This document shows positions 34,986 to 48,100 of a DNA stretch of 64,000 nt, in pieces. Position 1 is the first letter of the stretch, and each line of letters opens with the position of its first letter. Both the position numbers and the translations under genes were made by a program. A model generated the notes under the pieces. It did no database searches, was not told where the DNA came from, and was given only the letters and a program-made list of their open reading frames with translations. Source of the stretch: Osedax fenrisi (lineage: Eukaryota; Annelida; Polychaeta; Sabellida; Siboglinidae); NCBI GenBank assembly GCA_964019155.1, contig OZ025239.1, forward strand, positions 107,426,570 through 107,490,569. Direction: 5' to 3'.

Positions 34986-35071
34986 ACCGGAAGATTGACA
35001 TATTTTTGTATTTTTAATTCGCTAGGTGGATTTATGACTAATTTTGAATTTCATAATCATATATATAGAGC
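34986..35071. promoter_or_regulatory. Putative RPS7/RNASEH1 bidirectional promoter
   Basis: Only about 90 bp separate the candidate RPS7 start (34985) from the first RNASEH1 ATG (35072). CCGGAAG (34987-34993), the ETS/GABP core frequent in bidirectional housekeeping promoters, lies directly upstream of the RPS7 pyrimidine tract. No TATA box at a fixed distance is obvious, though the DNA is AT-rich. Confidence 0.5.
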
Positions 35072-35973
35072 ATGAAATGCATTTTCAGATATCTTAATAA
35101 AGTTACGATGCCGTTTTATGCTGTACACAAGGGAAAAACTGTAGGAGTATTTGAAACTTGGTTAAATAATTATATGAATATTTATATATATAGTGTATGT
35201 ATACACCTACATTATTATAATGTAAATAAAATGAATGAAATTATGAATATATTTTTGAATATTTGATTTATTCAATATAATATTAAATGTTTGAAATCAT
35301 ATCAACTTTTATTTGAGTAATTATATAATTGATTACTTGATTTATACGATATATAACTCTAAAATCAACATAGTTAAATAGTAAACAGTTTTAGGAATTA
35401 AAGTATTATATTGAATATAATATTCATTAAATAAATGCAATTTTTTCTTTAAATTAATGATTAAACATTTTTTAAGGGTTCAGCATGAAAACCGGCACAT
35501 ATAATTTGTGTCTAATCATTTGTGTAGGTGGGTGGGGACATGATGAGCGCGAAATACATTACCTATATCTGATATATAATATATCATACCCTACATTATG
35601 TAGTACACATACTTAGTATGATACTATTATTATAATAATTATACTATTATATTAACTATACTTAGTATAATACTAATTATATGTAGAAGTGTGTAATATA
35701 TATTAACTTTAAAACATATAACATTAAAATATAAAATGTACATATATTAAATATATTGTTAAATATAATATTTAACACTATACTTATAAATGATTTATAT
35801 ATATTTATTAAATATATATATATATATCATCAGTTTTATATACGAGATAGTAGTACTATTGGTTATACTTCAGTATCGTCTCATCGGAATGACACTTCCT
35901 AATTAATTTGGCGGGCGGAATGTATTCGCGCTAAGTGAATTATCTATATTTAACTATGATCATAAGATAATTG

Positions 35974-36022
<49 letters not shown>

Positions 36023-39000
36023 TAACTAGAAGGGTGAGTTATTTCCTATATACATACAGTGATGGGCACCAATTCTTTTTTTCCTGGATCGTCGATCCCG
36101 ATTCTCTTTTATTCTCTTATGCGATCATTTTCCCGATCCTTTTCCGATCCTGATCCCGATATTATTTATATATTTAATTAATACGATTTTATAGCATACG
36201 AAACAATACACATGTAGGTCTAATACATATGTATTATAAATTGTTAATAATAGTAAATAATAGGTATTATTAGTGTTGTGAGTTAATAAAAAACACGTTT
36301 TAAACAGACGTTTTAAACCGTTTTAAACATAGAATAAAAAACAAGAGACATAAATTTATACATATATTTATTTAATTTTTAATATTTAAATTTAATTTGA
36401 TAAATAATAATTTCTCTGCTCTTTTTTTGATATAATAAATTGTATAATAATTGAAAAATGAATGATTATTTAATAAATGTATAAAATAAATGTATACAAA
36501 TATAATATTATTATTATAATAATAAAGTTAAATTAGATTTCTTTTATGTTTTGATATAATAAATTGTATAATAATATATATTATGTTTAATATTATATAA
36601 AAAAATAGTATGAATTTTCATATTTTTTAATAATAATATATTAATATAAAAGAAATATGAAAGTTCATATTATATATTATTATATAATTTATTATATCAG
36701 AACATAAAAGAAACCTAATTTTACTTTATTATTTATAATAATTTATTATAAAATAAATATGAAAGTTCATACAGATTTTATAATATTAATTATATAATGT
36801 AAATATATCTATAGATTGTGATACAATCTCCATGTCTATAACATTAAATAATATAGAAATACTCAGTGTTATATTGTAACAAAATAAATATTATAATTAT
36901 TATAATTGTCATACTAATGTATAGTTTGACAATATGATTTAATTATGCTAATAATACAGATAATATATTATTTGAATTATTACTGATTATTCATATAATA
37001 TGTACTTTATTGTTATTTTATTATTTAACAACATATCTACTTTATTTAAATAATTTTATTTTTTGTAACAGAATAAAATGGATAAATAAGGTATAAAACC
37101 AATTAAAAACTAAAAAAACCGTTTAAAACATGTGTTAAACAAACATTAATAAAAAACGCGTTTTTTAACAACACTATGTATTATTAATATATTTTATTAT
37201 ATTTCAATAATAAGTCCATTGAATTGAATGCATCATATAGACTATATGATATAGTGAATTAATATATAATGTATATCAAATATCTACTCATTGTACGACG
37301 TACAATGTACGTTGAGTCAAATTCAGTAATTTACTTATATGATCTCAATTGATTAAATTCTATTATGGTCAAAATAACAAGTGTTATTTAAATATCACGT
37401 GGTCTTGCAATATCTTGGAAACGTTACAAAATAATAATAAATATAATATTATATCAATGTAATAATAAAATACTATAATGTTGTTAATATTCTTATAAAT
37501 AAATATAATAATATTAGAGTATCGTATATGCAATGATGTGCACCATACTTTTTTTATGGATCGGCGATCCCGATCCTGATCCAGATCGGATAGTCGATCC
37601 TGCCCATCACTGTATACATATGCTTTTATAGGCTAACTTGGGATGTAATGCAGCTAATAAACCTGGAAAAATTAAAACTAAACCAAACCAAATTAAACCA
37701 AACCAGTGAAAACCATCTAAAATCCAACATATTAATTATCATATTTAATATGATATTATATATATATATATAATAACTAACTTAGCGCGCATTCACGCCG
37801 CAAGCCAAATAAATTAGGAGGTGTTATTCCGAGGAGGCGACACTCTGGATAGACCATACTATCAGTAACTAGTTTTCAATAGTAGATTATAGTTAATTAC
37901 ATTTAATAGATATGTAATTATATCATATATAATGCTCCCAACAAGCGAGCGCAGATATTATATAAATTATTTAAATTTAAATAAATTATTTAAATTTAAA
38001 TAAATTATTACGATAACGTTTTCAAGATCTCACGACATATTATACACACGCTAACATTGAATATATTTCAATTAAGGTAATATAAGTCATTATGATTATT
38101 AATAGTCGTATATCGGAAAAACCGGCATATTTTAAATAATACGATACTGATACTAATTATGATTATCAATAATATTAAATACGTGGTGGATGTTCACCAA
38201 TCTCGCTACCAATGAACGTTCCATTAACTTACTCAATAATTTATTAATATTTAAATTAAGGGTGCAAGCTGGGGTTGGGGTTTACCATGTTAATTCTAGC
38301 TATAGCTAAAATGCTAAGGATACTAAACAAATAAAGATATTAAGTAATTTTTTATTTATTCAATAGATAATATTCTACTACATAAAAGATTTGACTTTTT
38401 ATAAATATAATTTATTAAAAATGATGTAAAAAAATAGTTTAAAATAATTGAAATATTTTTAATATTTTTTTATTTAAAATGTGAGTTTATTATAATTTAT
38501 TTAAAAATATAAAGTATAATACAATATCCTGTCAAATATAATATTATATACATGTTATTTATATACAGTAAACATTTCAGATAATCATATTAATAATCAA
38601 AGAAGTAGTAGGCATTTACGTATGCTTACTAAGTGAAAAAAGTAAAAACTTGAGAAAATTACATTCAAAGTTTTTTTTAAATAAATAGTCTTGTCAATTT
38701 CATATGATTTTTAATTCGATCATTGTTAACCCCTACGATCATCGTGTACGCAGGAGTGCCTGTAAAGAACAGACGAGTGGATTCCACGGCGCTCGCTTCA
38801 AGAAGTTCGACACGCTTGAATCAGCCGAAGAGTTTGTGATCACCGGTACGAAGAATAAAGATGGCGACGCCGATACCAAGAAAGGTACGCGCATGCACAT
38901 TCCTTAAGTATATCATCCAGTCCTAGTATAGTATAGCAGTGTAGGTAGTTAGTGAGTTTCAAGAAATCACATACTTTTTGAACCTTTATCTATTCGTATC

Positions 39001-39084
39001 GAATTTTCGTAGTTATTGTCTATATATAATCTGTCTAAATACTTATTGAGGGATTTATTATATTCTTACTTTATCTATTTATAT

Positions 39085-39160
<76 letters not shown>

Positions 39161-42100
39161 GCTATTCTATTCCATGTATAGTTTGCATTCAGAATTCAAC
39201 TCCTTTCTGTGATATTTTATATAACTATACATACATTTTTTTTAACTTGATTTATTGATACATATTTTTTATTCTTTTATTTTAATTATTTATATTTACA
39301 TTTATTACTCACGAGAATCATACTTATCTAGAGTATGATGATTGGCAAAAACAAATACATTTTTTTATTAACTTCTCCATTATTTCATGCTTTACTACAT
39401 ACTGCTTTTACTTCATACTTTTATAAATCTGATTTATTATTTATTGATATTGTAATGTTATAGTCGTTATCTTATAATCATTAATGTATAATCGATAACG
39501 TCTAGTACCATCGAAGTCGGTTGTTAAAGACAATAAGCGAAAATCTACTGATGATTCTACATTAGCGCCACCTGAGAAAGTTTCAAAGCCAATTGTATAT
39601 TTCGAAGGTAAAAATTTCAACGTATACATTATTGTGTGCATTATTTATATGTAAACATAGTACTAATGATATTGATTTGTAAATTTAAAATCTAAATATT
39701 TTCATAATCATAATAAGAGATAATAGTTAATTACTGAATAATCCTGATTAATATATAAATATATATATATTGGCTTCGAAGGGACATTAGAGCCATATAT
39801 GGTTGATAAGTGAAAACTTCATCTAAGTTCCTGGATGGGATGAAAGTACTCCACCAAATAAAAATAACAATAAAAATAACAATGTATATATATATTAGTG
39901 TTGTCAAATTTTCTTAAAAGTAAGTATCAGTATCGTATCAGTATCATTCAACAGCTGTATCAGTATCGTATCAGTATCGTTCGAAACTGTATCAGTATCG
40001 TATCAGTATCATTCGACAGCTGTATCAGTATCGTATCAGTATCGTTTATCAGCTGTATCAGTATCGTATCAGTATCGTTTGACAGAAGTCTCAGTATCGT
40101 ATCAGTATCAGTATCAGTATCATTTGACAGAAGTCTCAGTATTGTTTGACAGACGTATCACTATCAGTATCGTTTGATAATTGTATCCGCATCGTTTGAC
40201 AGCAGCATAAGTATCGTATAGTGATGTAAACTGGTTCGGGTCTTGGAGATATGTGTGAGTGTAAAATAGTTGAAAAAAAATCAGGTTTTAATATCTATAT
40301 TTTAAAATGATGCAATGTGGATTAAAAGTGTCTCGGATACATACGAAGGGCGGGGTAGTGTGATTGACATTGGCGCCTATTCACGCGAAGGGACGCTATA
40401 TTTAGTAACAGTGTCGCGGATACATACAAAGGGGGGAGTAGTTTGATTGACAGTGACTCCTTTTCACACAAAGGGACGCTAAGCTGAGAAATAGTGTCGC
40501 GGATACATAATAGGAACCGTTATGTTGGTTGAAAATGGCGCGAATAAATATAATCCCAAAGGTAAACATTGGAATGTATTTTAGATATCCAATAATAAAT
40601 TTCCGAAATAATACGAATATAATATTTAAAGTCCGAAATAGTCCGAATCTAATATTTAAAGTCCGAAATAGTCCGAGTTAAATATTAAAGTACGGTCCAA
40701 GTCCGGTCCGAGTCCGATATATCATAAATTATACTGTATCAGTCCGGTATCAATGACCTAAAGTCCGAAGTCCGGGTCCGAAGTCCGGGTCCGAATGACA
40801 ACGCTAATATATATATATATATATGCGTGATAAGAAAGCTAATACAATATTGTTAATAGAAAGCTAATACTGTTATTGTTGTTGTTTATATTCCTAATAT
40901 TGTTAATAGAAAGCTAATACAATACAAATACTATCTTAATTAAGATAGGATGATTTAACCGAATGTTAAACTACGACTTTAACATGACTATCAACTTACT
41001 ACTATAAGATGTTGTACACACTGTTATTCACCGTATTCATACATACACGCCTAGCTCTACCCGGAGATATCAGTAAGTCCGGCAAACCGGTGGTGTACAC
41101 GGACGGCTGTTGCCAGTTCAACGGTCAGCACGGGGCTAAAGCGGGTCTCGGGGTCTACTGGGGCCCGGACGACGACAGGTTCGGTACTCGAGTAGTCTCG
41201 TAGCGTAATGAAATGCAATGAATTTAGTTTTTTAAACAAGCAGTTTGAATAATATATATATAATGAACAATTATTCGGTAATATAATAAAAATAGCTCCT
41301 AAGGGGATTCACGATCTTTAAAATAAAAAAATTTATAAACAAAATTTTATTTTTAAAATAGATTACTACATGTATAATGTATGATATGTCAAAATATCAT
41401 ATGTTAAAAACATATATAAAGCATAAAAAAACATAATTTTATAACACTACCTATTTCTAATAAAATAATAATTAAAAAAAATGGCGCAAAAAGTTACGGT
41501 TTACATATATTATAACACTGTTTTTCAGCGCCATATGTTATTACAAGCGCCATCTGTTGGTTTCATTTTATAAATGCTAGTGATTGGCTGTTGGCTTTAT
41601 TCTATAATAATAAGATAGCGTCATTTCATTATTATTATTATTTGATATGGGTCGATTGACTACACGACAACTTTCGAGGCGTAATCAAGATACAATCAAG
41701 GTTTATATTATATATAATATGTAACTATTATATAACTATATAATAGTATCATATATTATTTATAAAACGTCAGATAAATGTGTTTATTTAGGAATATAAT
41801 ATCATAATATATTTACAATATTTCAATTTGATAATATTGAAACAAAGCAATTAGATTTTATTATATTTATGCTAATCTAATTTTATATTATATATAATAT
41901 ATAACTATTATATAACTATATAAAATTATCATATATTATTTATAAAACGTCAGATAAATGTGTTTATTTTGGCATTTAATATTATAAAATATTTATAATA
42001 TTTCAATTTTATAGATTTTACGGGTAGATGCGGCGGCTAGAGATGCTACAAGAGTGAAAGCCTCTAAGAAGAAACATGTGACAGAATCTAGGGAAGGGAG

Positions 42101-45100
42101 ACGGGCAAGACAAAGAAGGCAAATTTCATCAAAGGATTATGGAAGTGGATTACTTTTATAATATCTAATAAAAAAAAAATCAATCATAATTATAATAAAA
42201 TTTATTTTTTGTATATTTTTATTCTTTCATATGCAACTATAATATATAATAATAATAATTTATATAGATGCAATTTATTTCAAAAGCATGACAAATTATA
42301 CAAGTTATATAAATTTAATATAAAAATTGTAAGAATTAGCTAAACTAACTTTTACCATAATAATAAATGTCAAAAAGCAGATAAATGATATAGTCAATCT
42401 TTAAAATCAATTATCTCAGAATATAAGTTTTTTTTATGAACATTTCTATTTCTTAATGAATAAGTGACTAAACTTGTTCAAATTTTCAAATTATGTTTAG
42501 TATTATATGTATATTGTAGCTATAGAAAATATTTGTGATTAGATGTAGAGTTTATAAATAATTGATAATTAAATTTTTTAAATAAATATTTTATTTTTTA
42601 AAAAAAATTATTTTTTAAAAATGTTGATATTTTCAAAACTATTATTCTAATCATTTATAATTCCTATAGAACAATTAACACAATTTATCTTAATGTTATG
42701 CAATTTAAATTATGTGAAAATCTTAATTATTTCTTGAGTTTTTGAATTTTCAAAAAAAAAAACGTCCTATCTAATTACATTGAAATCTAAAGACCGTGAA
42801 CTTAAGGCATATAAACCCTTAAGGCATATAAAGAAGTCTTTTTTAAGACTTATATGAATTATACACCAGACGATGTTATAATATGCGATTAAGCCTCGCA
42901 TTCCTACACGAATACTACAACTCTTTAGCCGACTTTCACACCAAAAACAGCCCGATGCGACGGCTGCTGCTTTAAAGTATTCATTTCAATACGTTTACTA
43001 GGTATCGGCCGAGTTAAATATTAGATTTTATAATAGGTAATTTATATATAAACACACCCGAAGACACAGAAATTAATATTACGGCTATAAGTACAGACCG
43101 TTTGACATCGGTCTGTACTTATAGTCGTTCACATCGAAACTGGCTGATTTCGATGTTCGACGATATCGGGCTATTTGTTTGTGTGAAAGCAACTTTAGTA
43201 CTAATAATACAACTACCGGATGATTACGTTGATAATACTATGCTATGCGTATTCTTAGCGATACGCTTAGAAGAATGCGTTTATATTATACGCAATCAGT
43301 TCAGATATGCCTATTGTTACCCTATTTAAAGACTTACTCAGTCTTAGTTAAGTCTATGAACTGCATCGTAGATGATTATATACCATATCCCAACTTATGC
43401 GTGATCATTTATTATATTCTATACGAACAATGTCAACAGAATGAATGATGAACGAATGAATAATATTTATTTTACTTATATACTATAAATAAATAATTAA
43501 TACACATGAAATACATACGGATGCAATCAAATATAGATATATAATATGTAAAAAAGGGAAACCTTTAATAGCGCGATGCTTTAGAGAAAGTGGGCCACAA
43601 ATGAAACTATGTATGACATAATACTACTATTGTTTATTTATTGAATCACACGTATAATAATAGCGGATACAAATGGACCCCTCAAGAAGTCGTAGACTTA
43701 TACATGTTGAAATAACTGTGAGGGTCCAAGGACAATACAAAACAAATATTAAATATAATTGTATTATGTAATGATTATATATTATTTCTTTATAAACACA
43801 AGAGTAAAACAAGAACTACCTGGAGTATAAACCGGGACCTCTCGCTTACTAGCTTTCGACTACATACGATGTCATAATAAGTATGACATCACTACGCATC
43901 ACTACCTAATTCACCTATTACATACGTACTCTATTTCAGGAATGTTTCGGAACCTCTCATAGGAAGACCTACTAATAACAGGGCGGAGATACACGTTTGT
44001 AGACAGCAATGCATGTGTATTCATGTGTATACATATGCGTAATATTAATACATACATACATATATATATACATACATACATATATACATACATATATACA
44101 TTTATGTGTATGTACAAATATATATATAATTGAAGTTTATTTTATTATGTATTTTAAATATATTATAAATATATAATTAAAATATATGTATACAAATTAT
44201 GAATTGAGTTTTTAGGGGAATATTATTATTATAATTTATTAGAAATTAAATCAAAATATAACAATGAAGAATTTAGAATAATTTTAGAATATATTTAGAA
44301 TAATTAGTATAAATATATTTATTAATTTTCTACTAAATGTAAATATAATATGTTATACATGATATCTTTACAAACAAGTTATACTAGACTTATAGGTTAT
44401 TGTTCGTAAGTTGATTACTGTGTAATTCACTTTATTAAAGATGTCAATGTTAGTTTCTAAGCAGAATCATTAATTTTAAATACGGAACTTTTTACAACTC
44501 ACATCAGAGGTATTATAACAGTGATGTAATAATGAAATAATAGTGATATAATAATGATGTAATAGTGATGTAATATAACAGTGAGTGCAATTAATAACAT
44601 TGATTATTTATGTTAGAGTGATTACATTTCGATAATTGTTTTTATAAAATATTGTAAAATATTAAGCTGGCGGGTGGGGGGGTGTGCCATTCCTAAAAGT
44701 AGAACATACACTAAAGGCTAGAGTCCCTACACCTTCAAAGTAGTGTCATACACACACACACTCACACACACACACACACACTCACACACACACACACACA
44801 CACTCGTGTCACATACCACTCATAATACATGTTCATTTATTCTATAACCTAATACATATTTGTTTCTAGACTATATATATATATATATGCTATATATGCA
44901 TGTGTAGGTAACCAGTGATCTTGTGCGGGTGGAGTGATTTCGTTTATTGCGTAAATTCTACTATTTATAAATAGTTATTTATATAAATATGTAATATCAT
45001 CACGCGCACGAGATCACTCCCCCCATGAACCTGAACCGATGATTCATACTTCTATAATCGTTGTACTCGTCACAGGCGGCCAGAAGAGCGGTAGAACAAG

Positions 45101-48100
45101 CGAAGACATCAGGCTACAAGGAGATCATCCTCTACACAGACAGTCAATTCCTCATTAAAAGTTTGTGTAGCTCTAGCCACCAGTGGTAGTCTTCTATAGC
45201 TGGGAGAGGCATATGTAACAGCAGCAGCAGTGGGGTATACATAGCTACCTGTACTGTGTGTACACATTGAGTGCTAGTTATTGATATAATCATTATATTG
45301 ATTATAAGTTACCAAAATATGATATTGTATAGAGCCTAATAGTAATTAACACTAATTAGTGATTTTCAAATTTATTTTATTCGGAATAATTATTTTTCTC
45401 TTCTACGAGTATTAAACAAATATTTATCCCCCCCCCGTCCCCCCTGTTGCAGCGCCCCTACTTATAGCATAAACATAACACCGCGAAATGTTTCAAATAG
45501 CCGACTAGCGTACATGTCCTAGAGCGAGAGAAGCCACCCTTGTCTCTCTCTCTCTACGTGTAACCTCCCACAATAGCGAGTGTGGTAGAAGCTACCCTTA
45601 TCTCTCTCTACGTGTAACCTCCCACAATAGCGTGTGTGGTAGAAGCTACCCTTATCTCTCTCTACGTGTAACCTCCCACAATAGCGAGTGTGGTAGAAGC
45701 TACCCTTATCTCTCTCTACGTGTAACCTCCCACAATAGCGTGTGTGGTAGAAGCTACCCTTATCTCTCTCTACGTGTAACCTCCCACAATAGCGTGTGTG
45801 GTAGAAGCTACCCTTATCTCTCTCTACGTGTAACCTCCCACAATAGCGTGTGTGGTAGAAGCTACCCTTATCTCTCTCTACGTGTAACCTCCCACAATAG
45901 CGTGTGTGGTAGAAGCTACCCTTATCTCTCTCTACGTGTAACCTCCCACAATAGCGTGTGTGGTAGAAGCTACCCTTATCTCTCTCTACGTGTAACCTCC
46001 CACAATAGCGTGTGTGGTAGAAGCTACCCTCTCTACGTGTAACCTCCCACAATAGCGTGTGTGATAGAAGCTACCCTTATCTCTCTCTACGTGTAACCTC
46101 CCACAATAGCGAGTGTGGTAGAAGCTACCCTTATCTCTCTCTACGTGTAACCTCCCACAATAGCGTGTGTGGTAGAAGCTACCCTTATCTCTCTCTCTCT
46201 ACGTGTAACCTCCCACAATAGCGTGTGTGGTAGAAGCTACCCTTATCTCTCTCTACGTGTAACCTCCCACAATAGCGAGTGTGGTAGAAGCTACCCTTAT
46301 CTCTCTCTACGTGTAACCTCCCACAATAGCGTGTGTGGTAGAAGCTACCCTTATCTCTCTCTACGTGTAACCTCCCACAATAGCGTGTGTGGTAGAAGCT
46401 ACCCTTATCTCTCTCTACGTGTAACCTCCCACAATAGCGTGTGTGGTAGAAGCTACCCTTATCTCTCTCTCTCTACGTGTAACCTCCCACAATAGCGTGT
46501 GTGGTAGAAGCTACCCTTATCTCTCTCTACGTGTAACCTCCCACAATAGTGAGTGTGGTAGAAGCTACCCTCTCTACGTATAACCTCCCACAATAGCGTG
46601 TGTGGTAGAAGCTACCCTCTCTACGTGTAACCTCCCACAATAGCGTGTGTGGTAAGATGTCACCCTTATCTCTCTTTCTCTATGTGTAACCTCCCGTAAT
46701 AGCGAGTGTGGTACCCCTTGCATCGTCTCATACCCTTACAGCACTGGCTGACATCAATACCGTACAGCACCCTATCACCTTATTACACATATCCTTTGTA
46801 TAAGCTAAACATAGCTTCTGGGTATCCCTCCGATTATTATAGCCAATATTCGGCTAATAAATTCATTCAAATTCATTCACACATGTGATTTACATGTGTT
46901 AATGTATCTATTCTTCAATTCTTACTAACCACGTACTGCTTGTTACTATATGTATGTATGTATGTATGTATGCCACGCCCATCTTTTATATAGTTCGTAA
47001 TACACACATAACTGGACTAAAGTTCACGGCGCACATAAATCTCGTAATCACTGTTTATGTTCATTTATTTTATAATTTTATAGATATTTGTTTCTAGAAT
47101 ATATATAAATTACGTAGGTGGCTAGTAGACTACGATGTCATACACTCAGGGTTGGCAGAAGTAGGGGTTTTTGGGTTTAAAACTTTTGATAATTGTAGGT
47201 GTTTTTGGGTTTTTTGGGGGTTTTTCATTTTTGTTTTCATTATTATTTCTGGGTTTTAGTATATAATTAATTATTATTATTTAATTATAACATTTCAATA
47301 ATGATATATATATATATATATACAGTAAAACCTCTCTATAAGAAACCTCTTTATAAGAAAAACCTCTTTATAAGAACATTTTTCACACATTTGGTTGGAA
47401 TTCAACCTTTTCCACATTAAAAAACCTCTCTATAAGAAAATATTATAAGAAAAATATAAGAAAAACCTCTCTATAAGAAACTAATTGTATAAAAAATAAT
47501 TATATTTAAATAGAAGTATTGTATATTGATTAGAAATTATAGAAATTAATTATTATATAAGATATTTTTTTTAAAATATTATATTATAGCTCGAAATGAA
47601 TTAAAATTAATTAATAATTGTTATTGTATATCCATAAATTTATTAAAATTAATTAATAAATGTTATTATATCCTTAAAATGTATTGATGATACAATTTAT
47701 TATATTATACAATTAATTGTTAAATAATAGATTATTATAAAATTCATTATATTATATTCATCAATGATGATTCATAATTTATAATTTCTAATGTAAATCT
47801 AATAAAATTTCATTATATATTAACATATCTAAGCGCAAACAATACAGTATACATTTATAACAGTATACAAAATAAATATACTATATATATATATAACCTA
47901 TAGATTATATAATGCATTTTCAATTATAAATTAATTCTTAAAATCATTGGAAAAGTAAAAACCTCTTTATAAGAAAACCTCTCTATAAGAAAAAAAGTAC
48001 TGAAAAAAAATAGTTTCTTATAGAGAGGTTTTACTGTATATATATATTTATACTGAGTAGTCTATTTATATCTGCTATTATTATATGTGATTCAATAAAT

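Noticed and set aside
39441..39641. Minus-strand 66-codon frame
   Set aside because: Antisense to RNASEH1 exon 3, which has matching splice phases on the plus strand.
41057..41239. Minus-strand 60-codon frame
   Set aside because: Antisense to RNASEH1 exon 4, which contains the catalytic YTDGCC motif.
43102..43448. Two overlapping plus-strand frames
   Set aside because: They begin inside the hairpin of a MITE and show no conserved motif.
45519..46495. Frames of 108-177 codons in the 54-bp array, and CRISPR-like regular repetition
   Set aside because: The unit has no stop in these frames and its length is a multiple of three. There are no unique spacers and the context is a eukaryotic intron, so it is neither a gene nor a CRISPR array.
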